DNA of 64,000 nucleotides from an uncultured Lachnospiraceae bacterium (GCA_947589095.1 CANQBX010000003.1:29404-93403), one strand, 5' to 3'. Counted from the stretch's first letter, positions 51,625 through 60,428 are shown. Notes: generated from the sequence alone by a model not told the origin. Made by a program: numbers and translations.

Positions 51625-52629
51625 ATGAAAGCAATAGATATGCATTGCGATACCATCGCGGAAATTCATGCCCTGCGGGCGAAGGGGGAGAAGATCTCCA
51701 TCCTCCGCAATGATTTACATATCGATCTGGAGAAAATGAAGGCCGGCGATTACGGCCTTCAGAATTTTGCCCTGTTCGTGAATCTGGGCAGGGAAAAGAA
51801 GCCTTTTGAGTACGCTATGGCGCTTCTGGATACATTTTACACGGAGATTGAGGCTTATCCGGACCGGATCGGCGTCGTCCGAACCGGCGAAGACATTGAG
51901 AAGAACTGGAACGAGGGCCGCATCTCGGCGCTTTTGACGATCGAGGAAGGAGGCGTCTGCGAGGGAAAGCTTCCGTATCTGCGGGATTTCTACCGGCTGG
52001 GCGTGCGGATGATGACGCTGACCTGGAATTACGCCAATGAGCTGGGCTGGCCCAATATCCTGAATCTGGAAGGCTCCGCCACCATAGGGCATGTGGATGC
52101 GGAGCACGGCCTGACGGAGACCGGTATCGCTTTTGTGGAGGAGATGGAACGGCTTGGCATGATCGTGGATGTGTCCCATCTGAATGACGCCGGCTTCTGG
52201 GATGTGGTGAAGTACGGAAAACGGCCGTTTGTAGCCAGCCATTCCAACTGCCGGGCGCTGGTGCCGGGCTGCCCGAGGGATCTGACCGATGAGATGATCC
52301 GCGCCATCGCGGAGCGCGGCGGCGTGGCGGGCATTAATTACTGCATTGATTTCCTGCGCTCCCCTGCCGAATGGAAGGAAGGCGAGGTTCCTGTCAGCCG
52401 CGTATCCGATATGGTGCGCCATATGAAGCACATGAAGAATGTGGGCGGTATCGGCTGCATCGGTCTGGGCTCCGATTTCGACGGGATCAGCGGCGAGCTG
52501 GAGATGAAGACGGCGGCGGATCTGCCGCTTCTGGAGGCGGAGATGCGCCGGCAGGGCTTTACGGAGTCGGAGATCGAAGCGGTGTTCCACGGAAATGTGC
52601 TGAGAGTGTACAGGGAAGTTTTGCGGTGA
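51625..52629 (+). CDS. Membrane dipeptidase family (M19) peptidase
   Basis: A 334-residue renal-dipeptidase-like protein. The metal ligands are visible in DMHCDTIAE (His7, Asp9), TIEEGG (bridging Glu), VDVSHLND and VASHSNCRAL. It hydrolyses dipeptides, often with a D-residue at the C-terminal side, and probably acts in the cytoplasm as no signal peptide is seen. The start has AGGAGAG upstream. It may be cotranscribed with the cyclase gene. Confidence 0.94.
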   Translation: MKAIDMHCDTIAEIHALRAKGEKISILRNDLHIDLEKMKAGDYGLQNFALFVNLGREKKPFEYAMALLDTFYTEIEAYPDRIGVVRTGEDIEKNWNEGRISALLTIEEGGVCEGKLPYLRDFYRLGVRMMTLTWNYANELGWPNILNLEGSATIGHVDAEHGLTETGIAFVEEMERLGMIVDVSHLNDAGFWDVVKYGKRPFVASHSNCRALVPGCPRDLTDEMIRAIAERGGVAGINYCIDFLRSPAEWKEGEVPVSRVSDMVRHMKHMKNVGGIGCIGLGSDFDGISGELEMKTAADLPLLEAEMRRQGFTESEIEAVFHGNVLRVYREVLR

Positions 52630-52662
52630 TTCAGTAGTTTAGTACGTTGAATTTCTAACAAA

Positions 52663-52707
52663 TTTCCCGTTCAAAGCGTTGACGGGAAAGAAAAATTGTA
52701 GTATGAT
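52663..52707 (+). promoter_or_regulatory. Promoter with overlapping inverted repeat for the three-gene ABC importer
   Basis: TTGACG (52679-52684) and TATGAT (52702-52707) are 17 nt apart. TTTCCCGT (52663-52670) and ACGGGAAA (52682-52689) form an inverted repeat across the -35, a likely operator. A GGTTCTTT...AAGGAACC hairpin lies in the leader. Confidence 0.65.
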
Positions 52708-52777
52708 ACATTCTGGTTCTTTCTAAGATACATATATTAAGGAACCGAAATATATAAAAGAATCGAGGAGACAGATT

Positions 52778-53848
52778 ATGAGAAAAGCAAGCAAACTGTT
52801 AGCTGCGGCCCTGGCCGGAGCCATGGCGCTTTCCCTGGCGGCCTGCGGAGGCGGCAGCACGGCGGAGACCACTGCGGCGGCTACGACCGCGGCGGAGACC
52901 ACCACAGCGGCCGAGACAACTGCAGCGGAGACGACCGCGGCAGAGAGTACGGCAGCCGCGGCTTCAGGCGACACCTACGTGGTAGGTATCTGCCAGCTGG
53001 TTCAGCATGACGCGCTGGACGCCGCGACCCAGGGCTTCAAGGACGCCCTGACGGATGCTCTCGGCGACGCCGTTACATTTGACGAGCAGAACGCGCAGGG
53101 CGATTCCAATACCTGCGCCACCATCATCAACAGCTTTGTATCCAACGATGTGGATCTGATCCTGGCCAATGCGACGCCGGCTCTTCAGGCGGCCCAGGCC
53201 GGCACGAAGGATATCCCGATCCTGGGTACCTCCGTTACCGAGTACGGCGTGGCTCTCGGCATCGAAGATTTCGACGGCACCGTGGGCGGCAATATTTCCG
53301 GTACGTCCGACCTTGCTCCTCTGGATGAGCAGGCGGCCATGCTCCATGAGCTGTTCCCGGACGCGCAGGTCGTGGGTCTTCTGTACTGCTCCGCCGAGGC
53401 CAATTCCCAGTATCAGGTGGATGTGGTGAAGGAAGCCCTGGAGGGTATGGGTTATGAGTGCGAGTATTACGCGTTCACGGATTCCAACGACCTGTCCACC
53501 ATCGCGACCAACGCGGCCAACAACTGCGATGTGATCTATGTTCCGACCGACAATACGGTCGCTTCCAACACCTCCATCGTGGATAATATCTGCCGTCCGG
53601 CAGGCATCCCGGTGATCGCGGGCGAGGAAGGCATCTGCGCCGGCTGCGGCGTGGCGACCCTGTCGATCAGCTACTATGATCTGGGCGTAGGCACCGGACA
53701 GATGGCGGTGAAGATCCTGACCGGCGAGTCGGATATCGCCGAAATGCCCATCGAGTATGCGCCGCAGTTTACGAAGAAGTACAATCCGACGATCTGCAGC
53801 GAGCTTGGCATCGAGATCCCCGATGATTATGTCGCGATCGAGCAGTAA
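52778..53848 (+). CDS. ABC transporter substrate-binding lipoprotein, TrpX-like (PF04392 type)
   Basis: A 356-residue lipoprotein with lipobox LSLAACGG (Cys23), an ETTAA-rich linker to about residue 65, and a periplasmic-binding fold: VGICQLVQHDALDAATQGFKDAL, NDVDLILANATPALQAAQ, IPILGTSVTEYG. In streptococci this family (TrpX) imports tryptophan or tyrosine, but many homologs have unknown ligands. AGGAGA precedes the ATG. The permease and ATPase follow after a strong attenuator hairpin. Confidence 0.9.
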   Translation: MRKASKLLAAALAGAMALSLAACGGGSTAETTAAATTAAETTTAAETTAAETTAAESTAAAASGDTYVVGICQLVQHDALDAATQGFKDALTDALGDAVTFDEQNAQGDSNTCATIINSFVSNDVDLILANATPALQAAQAGTKDIPILGTSVTEYGVALGIEDFDGTVGGNISGTSDLAPLDEQAAMLHELFPDAQVVGLLYCSAEANSQYQVDVVKEALEGMGYECEYYAFTDSNDLSTIATNAANNCDVIYVPTDNTVASNTSIVDNICRPAGIPVIAGEEGICAGCGVATLSISYYDLGVGTGQMAVKILTGESDIAEMPIEYAPQFTKKYNPTICSELGIEIPDDYVAIEQ

Positions 53849-53878
53849 AACGCAGGGACACATCTTCCGCAAATGAAT

Positions 53879-53925
53879 GAACCGCAGCGGGGCGGAACAG
53901 CAGCTTCCGCCCGCTGCGGTTTTCC
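53879..53925 (+). terminator. Attenuator-type hairpin between binding protein and permease genes
   Basis: AACCGCAGCGG (53880-53890) pairs with CCGCTGCGGTT (53911-53921), extended by GGCGGAA with TTCCGCC; TTTTCC follows. Partial termination would give more binding protein than membrane parts. Confidence 0.75.
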
Positions 53926-53974
53926 GAATCGCCCGGCAGTTACAGAGAAGCAATTCAACAAATGAGGTACCTTT

Positions 53975-54916
53975 ATGTTGGAAATGTTCACAATCACCGA
54001 ACTGACGAAACTGTTCAATGCCCTTCCCGGCGCCGTGGCGCAGGGGCTGATCTGGGGCATTATGGCCATCGGCGTCTATATTACCTTCCGCGTGCTTGAC
54101 ATCGCGGATCTGACGGTGGACGGCTCCCTGGGAACCGGCGGCGCCGTCTGCATCATGCTGATGCTGACCGGCCACAATGTATGGGTGTCCATGCTCGGAG
54201 CCCTTTTCGCGGGAATGCTGGCCGGTATGGTCACGGGCATCCTGCACACATTCATGGGAATTCCGGCGATCCTGTCCGGTATCCTGACGCAGCTTGGTTT
54301 ATACTCCGTGAATCTGAAAATTATGGGCAAGGCCAATCAGGCCATCAACGTGGATAAATTTGATCTTCTGGTATCTCTGCGATTTATCCGCGGCGTGCCC
54401 GTTTATAAGAATACGATCCTTCTGGTAGCGGTCATCGTCGTGATCCTGATCGCGGTATTGTACTGGTTCTTCGGCACGGAGCTGGGATGCTCCCTGCGGG
54501 CCACCGGCTGCAATGACAGAATGGCCAGGGCCCAGGGCATCAACACCGGCTTCAACCGGGTGCTGGGTCTGATGCTCTCCAATGGCCTTGTGGCGTTTTC
54601 CGGCGCCCTTCTCAGCCAGTACCAGGGCTTCGCGGATGTGAACATGGGCCGCGGCGCCATCGTCATCGGTCTGGCGGCGGTCATTATCGGTGAAGCGATC
54701 TTCGGCAAGCTCTTCCATAATTTCGCGCTGAAGCTTCTCAGCGTGGCGCTGGGCTCCATCGTATACTATCTGGTCTATCAGGCGGTCATATGGCGCGGCA
54801 TCGATACGGATCTTCTTAAGATCCTGTCGGCGGTGGTGGTCGCGATCTTCCTCGCGATCCCTTACTGGAAAGGCAAGTATTTTACAAAGCCCGTGAAGAA
54901 GGGAGGAAATAAATAA
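53975..54916 (+). CDS. ABC transporter permease, TrpY-like
   Basis: A 313-residue BPD_transp_2 family permease with about eight hydrophobic segments. It starts LFNALPGAVAQGLIWGIMAIGVYITFRVLDIADLTVDGS, the standard pattern of this subfamily, and includes LGCSLRATGCNDRMARAQGI in the coupling region. Its stop shares one base with the ATPase start codon. It works with the binding protein and ATPase on either side. Confidence 0.93.
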   Translation: MLEMFTITELTKLFNALPGAVAQGLIWGIMAIGVYITFRVLDIADLTVDGSLGTGGAVCIMLMLTGHNVWVSMLGALFAGMLAGMVTGILHTFMGIPAILSGILTQLGLYSVNLKIMGKANQAINVDKFDLLVSLRFIRGVPVYKNTILLVAVIVVILIAVLYWFFGTELGCSLRATGCNDRMARAQGINTGFNRVLGLMLSNGLVAFSGALLSQYQGFADVNMGRGAIVIGLAAVIIGEAIFGKLFHNFALKLLSVALGSIVYYLVYQAVIWRGIDTDLLKILSAVVVAIFLAIPYWKGKYFTKPVKKGGNK

Positions 54917-55713
54917 TGCTGGAGATCAAAGGCATTTCCAAAACCTTCAATGTGGGCACTGTGAATGAGAAGCAGGCGCTCAATAACTTAAGCCTTACGC
55001 TTAACGACGGCGATTTCTGCACGATCATCGGCGGCAACGGAGCCGGCAAGTCTACGATGCTTAACGCCATCGCCGGCGTGTGGCCGGTGGACGAGGGGCA
55101 GATCCTGATCGACGGTCAGGATGTGACAAAGCTGCCGGAGCACAAACGCGCCAAATTCCTGGGCCGGGTGTTCCAGGATCCGATGAACGGGACGGCGGCT
55201 TCCATGGGCATCGAAGAGAATCTGGCTCTGGCGCTTCGCCGCGGCAGCAGGCGGACCCTGCGGCCGGGAATCCGCAATCAGGAACGGAAGCTGTACCGCG
55301 ACCTTCTGTCCAGGCTGGGCCTGGGCCTGGAGACGAGGCTGACCTCCAAGGTAGGCCTTCTTTCCGGCGGCCAGCGGCAGGCGCTGACCCTTCTGATGGC
55401 GACGCTGGAGCGGCCGAAGCTTCTTCTTCTGGATGAGCATACGGCGGCGCTGGATCCGAAGACGGCCCGGAAGGTGCTGGAGCTGACGCAGGAGTTCGTG
55501 GAGGAACAGAACCTGACGGCGCTGATGGTGACCCATAATATGAAGGACGCCATCGCCATGGGCAACCGCCTGATCATGATGCACGAGGGGCGGATCATTT
55601 ACAATGTGTCCGGCGACGAGAAGAAGAAGCTGACGGTGGACGATCTGCTTAAGAAGTTCGGCGAGGCCAGCGGCGGAGAGTTCGCCAATGACCGAATGAT
55701 GCTGGCGAACTGA
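54916..55713 (+). CDS. ABC transporter ATPase, TrpZ-like
   Basis: A 265-residue ATPase. Walker A is GGNGAGKST, signature LLSGGQRQALTLLMA, Walker B LLLLDEHTAALDPK, and the switch His is in MVTHNMKDA. Short N- and C-terminal ends fit the small branched-chain-like ATPases. Translation is probably coupled to the permease by the one-base overlap. It ends the importer operon. Confidence 0.94.
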   Translation: MLEIKGISKTFNVGTVNEKQALNNLSLTLNDGDFCTIIGGNGAGKSTMLNAIAGVWPVDEGQILIDGQDVTKLPEHKRAKFLGRVFQDPMNGTAASMGIEENLALALRRGSRRTLRPGIRNQERKLYRDLLSRLGLGLETRLTSKVGLLSGGQRQALTLLMATLERPKLLLLDEHTAALDPKTARKVLELTQEFVEEQNLTALMVTHNMKDAIAMGNRLIMMHEGRIIYNVSGDEKKKLTVDDLLKKFGEASGGEFANDRMMLAN

Positions 55714-55825
55714 CGGACCGACGCGGAAAAGCGCAGCGGACGGCGCAGGATACGGCGAGATGTATGTGTCCGGCGGCGCGCGGCACAGCCGGGATCTGCA
55801 CGATGTGCACGGCAAATGAAGACAC

Positions 55826-55860
55826 GGGGCGTTTCCCGCAGGAGCGGGGAACGCCTTTTC
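55826..55860 (+). terminator. Intrinsic terminator after the ABC importer
   Basis: GGCGTTTCCCGC pairs with GCGGGGAACGCC around 55828-55853, with TTTTC after. Between it and 56038 are AATCTTC-type direct repeats and a TATACT -10 candidate for the next gene. Confidence 0.65.
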
Positions 55861-56038
55861 TGTAAGAAAATCTTCAGGTTTCTTCCGAAAATCTTCGGAA
55901 TCTTCAAGGTTTCTTGCGGCGCCTTCACAGTTTTGTTCAAAACCGTTATGGAACCGTTCGAAAGCATAAGGGAATGGTAAGGTCTTCCATCTTTTTTTCT
56001 GCTATACTGGTATCATCAGAGAGGACAGAAAGGGGCAG

Positions 56039-56776
56039 ATGAAAAGGATGCTTAGAATCGTGAAGACAATAACCGGTATAGTGATGGCGGCCGCGCTCTG
56101 CTCCGGATTCGTGGTGGCCGGGCAGGGTTACAAGATGTATGAGGAAGCGGTCGGCGAGGTGAGCCTGGCGGAGAAGGTGGAAGAGATCCGTTCCCGGGAG
56201 AACTATACGGAATATGAGGAACTGCCGGAGGACTATGTGGACGCGGTAGTGGCCGTGGAAGATAAGCGTTTCTTCCGTCATGGCGGTGTGGATCCGATTG
56301 CGATCTGCCGTGCGGTGATCAATGACCTGAAGGCCGGATCCTTCGTGGAGGGCGGCAGCACGATCACCCAGCAGCTGGCGAAGAATCTGTATTTCAGCCA
56401 GGATAAGGAGCTGACGCGGAAGGCGGCGGAGGTTTTCGTGGCTCTGGCGCTGGAGCAGGAGTACAGCAAGGAAGATATTTTCGAGCTGTATGTGAACAGC
56501 ATCTATTTCGGCGACGGATACTATGACGTGGGTTCGGCCTGCGAGGGATATTTCGGTAAGGAGACGGAGGAGATGAGCCAGTACGAGAGCACGCTTCTGG
56601 CCGGGATCCCCAACGCGCCTTCCCGGTACGCGCCGACGAAAAATCCGGATCTGGCGGCCCAGAGGCAGCTTCAGGTGGTGCGGCGGATGGCGGCCTGCGG
56701 ATATTTCTCCGAGGAAGAGGCGGAGACGGTAGCCGAAACCGTGGCGGAGACGCTGGCGGCGCTGGCGGCGAATTGA
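56039..56776 (+). CDS. Monofunctional peptidoglycan glycosyltransferase (GT51)
   Basis: A 245-residue protein: one N-terminal membrane anchor (about residues 7-29), then the GT51 domain with catalytic Glu in VVAVEDKRFFRHGGVDP, GGSTITQQLAKNLYF, and LYVNSIYFGDGYYDVGSA. There is no transpeptidase domain, so it is a single-function enzyme that polymerises lipid II on the outer membrane face. It ends with a short Ala/Thr/Glu-rich tail (AETVAETVAETLAALAAN). GAAAGGGG precedes the ATG. Confidence 0.93.
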   Translation: MKRMLRIVKTITGIVMAAALCSGFVVAGQGYKMYEEAVGEVSLAEKVEEIRSRENYTEYEELPEDYVDAVVAVEDKRFFRHGGVDPIAICRAVINDLKAGSFVEGGSTITQQLAKNLYFSQDKELTRKAAEVFVALALEQEYSKEDIFELYVNSIYFGDGYYDVGSACEGYFGKETEEMSQYESTLLAGIPNAPSRYAPTKNPDLAAQRQLQVVRRMAACGYFSEEEAETVAETVAETLAALAAN

Positions 56777-56889
56777 TGCTGCCGGCGGATGATACGGACC
56801 GAATGGTATCTGACATTTTCTTACGATGGATATAGCCAATATTCCTCCTTGGGAACAGGCAGCGGCCAAAAGAACCGCTGCCTGTTCCT

Positions 56890-57087
56890 GTTTTCACGCA
56901 GGCAGGACGCCAGCGACCTCCTGCTTGTATTTCTATGCAGGCAGAGTGCCAGTGACCTCCTGCCTGAATTTCCGTGCAGGCAGAACACCGGTGCCCTCCC
57001 GCTTGAATTTCCGTGCGGGCAGGATGCCGGCGACGGCCGGCTTGGATTTCCATGCAAAAAGAGCGGCGGCAGAGTCCCGGCGACGCT
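56890..57087. repeat. 39-bp palindromic element, five tandem copies (locus 7)
   Basis: Left arms begin at 56899, 56938, 56977, 57016 and 57055, exactly 39 nt apart. Loops are CCAGCGA, CCAGTGA, CCGGTGC, CCGGCGA and, after a 10-nt extension in unit 5, CCGGCGA. This fills most of the 448-nt gap between the GT51 and polymerase genes. Confidence 0.85.
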
Positions 57088-57151
57088 CTGCTGTGGCGGA
57101 ATGCCGGAGGATTCTGCCATAATTTCCCGGATTAGGAGCGGAGGGAACGTA

Positions 57152-57206
57152 TTGACAACAGGAATAGAATGTGATAGTATGTATCTTACATGCAGAACAT
57201 ATGTTC
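57152..57206 (+). promoter_or_regulatory. SOS promoter: LexA box downstream of a sigma-A promoter
   Basis: TTGACA (57152-57157) and TAGTAT (57175-57180) are 17 nt apart. GAACATATGTTC at 57195-57206 is a perfect match to the Firmicutes LexA box (GAAC-N4-GTTC), positioned just after the expected transcription start. Confidence 0.88.
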
Positions 57207-57224
57207 GATTTTGCGGAGGCTGGG

Positions 57225-58502
57225 ATGGACAGAGTGATCTTTCATGTGGATGTGAATTCAGCTTTTTTGTCGTGGGAGGCCGTGTACCGCCTGTATCATC
57301 TGGGAGGAACCGTGGATCTGCGGGAGATTCCCAGCGCGGTGGGCGGCGACCAGGAGCGGCGTCACGGCATTATTCTGGCTAAGTCGATTCCGGCGAAGAA
57401 GTATCATGTCCAGACCGGCGAGCCTATTGTGGACGCGAAGAAGAAGTGCCCGGATCTGGTGCTGGTGCCGCCGAACTATAATCTTTACCATAAGTCGTCG
57501 GAGGCGATGCTGAAGATCCTCAGACGCTATACGGACCGGATCGAGCGGTTCAGCATCGACGAGGCGTTTCTGGATATGACGCATTATCTTGGGAAGAGAG
57601 ATCCGGTGGATGTGGCCCATGAGATCCGGCGGACGATTTCCGGAGAGCTGGGCTTTACGGTGAATGTGGGCGTGGCGGAGAATAAGCTGCTGGCGAAGAT
57701 GGCGTCGGATTTCCGGAAGCCGGATCGGGTGCATACGCTGTGGAGGAGGGAGGTTCCGGAGAAGATGTGGCCGCTGCAGGTACGGGATCTGTATTTCGTG
57801 GGACATGCCTCAGAACGGAAGCTGACGTCTCTGGGTATCCGCACCATAGGGGAACTGGCGGCCGCGCCGCCGGAGGTGCTGTACGGCCATCTGAAGTCCC
57901 ACGGAAGCCTGCTCTACCGGTATGCCAACGGCTGGGATGACAGCGAGGTGGAGACGGAGACGCCGCCGAACAAGGGCTACGGGAATTCCCTGACCACCCC
58001 GCGGGATGTGACGGACGCGGGGACGGCGAAGCTGTATCTTTTGTCGCTGGCGGAGACCGTTTCGGCCAGACTGCGGGCGGATGGCGCGAGAATCAGCGTG
58101 GTGGCCGTCAGCATCCGGGATCATAACCTGAAGTTTTCGAACCGTCAGATGCGGCTGCAGGCGCCTACGGATCTGACGACGGAGATCTGTCTGGCTGCGT
58201 ATAAGTGTTTTGATGAACTGTGGGACGGGTCGCCGATCCGCCATCTGGGGATCCATACCAGCCGCGTGGCTACGGATGAAGGACGGCAGCTGGGGATGTT
58301 CGACACGGTGGATTATGATAAGCAGCGGCGGGCCGAAGCCGCCGTCGATACGCTGCGCCATAAGTACGGGACAGACTGCGTGAAGCGGGCCTGTTTCCTG
58401 GAATCGCCGAAGGAAGACGACGCCATGTTCATCGACCATATGGGCGGCGGGATCAGCAGGGAGAAGCGCAGCGTGGATTATTCGAAGGAGAAGGTATTGT
58501 AG
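57225..58502 (+). CDS. dinB: Y-family DNA polymerase (DinB/UmuC type)
   Basis: A 425-residue translesion polymerase. Active-site acids lie in FHVDVNSAFLSWEAV and FSIDEAFLDMT; the steric-gate and fingers region is QERRHGIILAKSIPAKKY; helix-hairpin-helix and little-finger regions follow to about residue 390. ATG 57225 with GCGGAGG upstream is used, since the longer frame would begin upstream of the LexA box. No clear C-terminal beta-clamp motif of the QLxLF type is seen except RQLGMFD at about residue 363. Damage-inducible expression is likely. Confidence 0.93.
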   Translation: MDRVIFHVDVNSAFLSWEAVYRLYHLGGTVDLREIPSAVGGDQERRHGIILAKSIPAKKYHVQTGEPIVDAKKKCPDLVLVPPNYNLYHKSSEAMLKILRRYTDRIERFSIDEAFLDMTHYLGKRDPVDVAHEIRRTISGELGFTVNVGVAENKLLAKMASDFRKPDRVHTLWRREVPEKMWPLQVRDLYFVGHASERKLTSLGIRTIGELAAAPPEVLYGHLKSHGSLLYRYANGWDDSEVETETPPNKGYGNSLTTPRDVTDAGTAKLYLLSLAETVSARLRADGARISVVAVSIRDHNLKFSNRQMRLQAPTDLTTEICLAAYKCFDELWDGSPIRHLGIHTSRVATDEGRQLGMFDTVDYDKQRRAEAAVDTLRHKYGTDCVKRACFLESPKEDDAMFIDHMGGGISREKRSVDYSKEKVL

Positions 58503-58653
58503 GGGAGAGGATCCGCGGTAACCGGGTAATATGATCCGGATAGCCGGGAAACCAGGGCCGGGAAAATGTCCGGAGCTTCGAATATGGAGAACAGCGGGGC
58601 GGTTTCTGAAACGGAGAACAGGAGCAGTATTCACAGGGAGAGGAAGTGGGGAC

Positions 58654-58971
58654 ATGGCAGGATTTTTTGCGGCGTCGGCAGACATGATGCCGCATCATGA
58701 CGGCGGGGAGGTCCACGGACGGATGTACCATATTGCCTGCAAGGCCTGGTTCACGACGAACGGCGATCCCATACCGCTCAGTTTCAAGTTCGAGGGCGAC
58801 GACGGCGAACTGCAGTATGTCAGTCGGATGAAGGTGAACTACGCCGAAGACCGCAATTATTCCGGCGTCGCCAGCAAGGAGTACGGCTGCGAGGCCTGCA
58901 TCGGGGGAATCCTGCGGGAATTCCGGCTGCTGTTTTATGTGGAAGCGTGTAAATGGGTGATGGTGATATGA
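58654..58971 (+). CDS. Small conserved-type protein of unknown function downstream of dinB
   Basis: A 105-residue protein; I do not recognise the family. It begins MAGFFAASADMMPHHDGGE, with a hydrophilic body (ACKAWFTTNGDPIPLSFKFEGDDG) and ends in an aromatic strand FRLLFYVEACKWVMVI. No signal peptide or membrane segment is clear. An AGAGGAAGTGGGG site precedes ATG 58654. No terminator separates it from dinB, so it is probably in the SOS transcript and may be an accessory factor. Confidence 0.55.
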   Translation: MAGFFAASADMMPHHDGGEVHGRMYHIACKAWFTTNGDPIPLSFKFEGDDGELQYVSRMKVNYAEDRNYSGVASKEYGCEACIGGILREFRLLFYVEACKWVMVI

Positions 58972-59078
58972 AAGCAGGTACTCTGCCGGTTCCGATTCCA
59001 GAAATGGTGGAGAAATACACTTCATAATAACAAACAGCGGGAATGGCATTCTAACCATTCCCGCTGACCGTTACGAGA

Positions 59079-59151
59079 TGGAGACGACAGGACTCGAACC
59101 TGCGACCCTCTACACGTCAAGCAGATGCTCTCCCAGCTGAGCTACATCTCC
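59079..59151 (-). tRNA. tRNA-Val (anticodon GAC)
   Basis: Read on the minus strand: acceptor GGAGATG with CGTCTCC, D arm AGCTCAGCTGGGAGAGC, anticodon arm TCTGC-TTGACGT-GTAGA giving GAC, and T arm GCAGGTTCGAGTCCTGT. Discriminator A at 59079; no encoded CCA. Confidence 0.96.
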
Positions 59152-59161
59152 AACGCAAACC

Positions 59162-59190
59162 ATTATAAGGGATAACGGGATTTTTTGCAA
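59162..59190 (-). promoter_or_regulatory. Sigma-A promoter for tRNA-Val
   Basis: On the minus strand TTGCAA (59190-59185) and TATAAT (59167-59162) are 17 nt apart, about 10 nt before the tRNA. The strip from 59191 to 59297 has no gene. Confidence 0.8.
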
Positions 59191-59297
59191 CCCTTTTCTG
59201 CAACTTTTCGTCTTTTTACAGAAGCATTTTTAAAAGATGAACGGCAGGCCGGGTGATTTTTGGGAAAATACACAGGTGACCGGATGAGGATGTTTCC

Positions 59298-60095
59298 TCA
59301 CAGCGGCAGCATCTCCGCCTTCCGCTGATGATACACCGTATAGTATTTAAAGCCGCATCCCCGCAGGATTTCCGCCGCGCGGGCGAATTCGCAGCCTACG
59401 TAATCCGGCGTGTGGGCGTCGGAGCCGACGGTCAGAAGCTCGCCGCCAAGTTCGCGGTAGCGCCGCAGGATGTCTTCGCAGGGGTTCGGGTGGCCCAGCT
59501 GGCGGCGGTATCCGCCGGTATTGCATTCGAGGGCTTTGCCATTTTCGATCAGAATCCGCAGGAGCGGATCGATATACTCCATGTAATCGGCGGCCCGGTA
59601 GTTGGCGTTGCGTGTGGGGCAGTAGCGCACGATATAGTCCAGATGGCCGAAGCTGTCGTAGCAGTCCAGTTCCCGCGCCACCTCCAGGGAGGATTCGAAG
59701 AACCGCCGCAGGGCCTCCTGTTCTGTACGGCCTTCATAGAAGGCCGGAAGGTAGGGGTCAAGACCGTCGATGAAATGATTGGAACCGATAACATAGTCGA
59801 ACGCATAAGTCCGCACCAGTTTATCCAGATAATCCGCGATGTGCCGCTGCAGTCCCAGCTCCACGCCGATCTCGATGCGGATCCGGTCTCGGTACCGGTC
59901 CCGCAGCTGCGCCATGGCGGACAGATATATCGGAAAGTCCAGCGTGAAATCAAGATCGGAGACTACATCGTAGTCGTGATGGTCGGTGATGCAGATCCGC
60001 TTCATGCCGAGGGCGATGGCGCGTTCGACCTGCCGGGCGGGGGGCGTATCGCTGTCGCCGGAGAAACTGGTGTGAATGTGGAAATCGCAGAGCAT
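59298..60095 (-). CDS. PHP-domain histidinol-phosphatase family protein
   Basis: A 265-residue PHP phosphoesterase: DFHIHTSFSGDSD and CITDHHDYDVV carry metal-binding His and Asp residues; DYVIGSNHFIDG, FGHLDYIVRY and GSDAHTPDYVG complete the HisJ/HisK set. It would remove phosphate from histidinol phosphate, but no other his gene is nearby, so another phosphate ester is possible. It is monocistronic. Confidence 0.88.
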   Translation of the reverse strand: MLCDFHIHTSFSGDSDTPPARQVERAIALGMKRICITDHHDYDVVSDLDFTLDFPIYLSAMAQLRDRYRDRIRIEIGVELGLQRHIADYLDKLVRTYAFDYVIGSNHFIDGLDPYLPAFYEGRTEQEALRRFFESSLEVARELDCYDSFGHLDYIVRYCPTRNANYRAADYMEYIDPLLRILIENGKALECNTGGYRRQLGHPNPCEDILRRYRELGGELLTVGSDAHTPDYVGCEFARAAEILRGCGFKYYTVYHQRKAEMLPL

Positions 60096-60398
60096 AGCTG
60101 TAAAAGCTCCTTTCTGACTGAACGGTTAATTTCGTTGGTTCCCCTATGCAAACGAACTTTGGTTTCTTATGCTGAAATCGAATTGGCGCGGCTATAATTT
60201 CTGCCGAAATTTTATCATGTTTTGACCGTTCTGTATACTCTTTTTTCACGGTTATTGTCCGGTGTTTTGTCTGCCTCTATTTATGGTATATTTCACCGCT
60301 TTTTGTCCAAGTCTATTATAGTACATGTCACTGCGCTTTGCCCGACTCTGTTTCCAACACATTTCTCTACAGTTTCGCGGTATTTCTTCCGAAATATC

Positions 60399-60428
60399 TT
60401 GTCAGCCCGTGTCCGCATGTGATATGAT
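60399..60428 (+). promoter_or_regulatory. Candidate promoter for the Na/Pi cotransporter gene
   Basis: TTGTCA (60399-60404) and TATGAT (60423-60428), spacing 18 nt. The AT-rich 60096-60398 stretch has further TATACT/TATTAT-like boxes but no supported gene. Confidence 0.45.

Noticed and set aside
52630..52777. T-box leader before the TrpX-like gene
   Set aside because: TrpX genes sometimes have T-boxes, but no T-box GGTGG...ACCGCG core or specifier hairpin is visible in this short leader.
56821..57120. A 99-codon minus-strand ORF with CLHGN-like repeats
   Set aside because: It arises because 39-nt repeats stay open in all frames; no ribosome site or conserved domain supports it.
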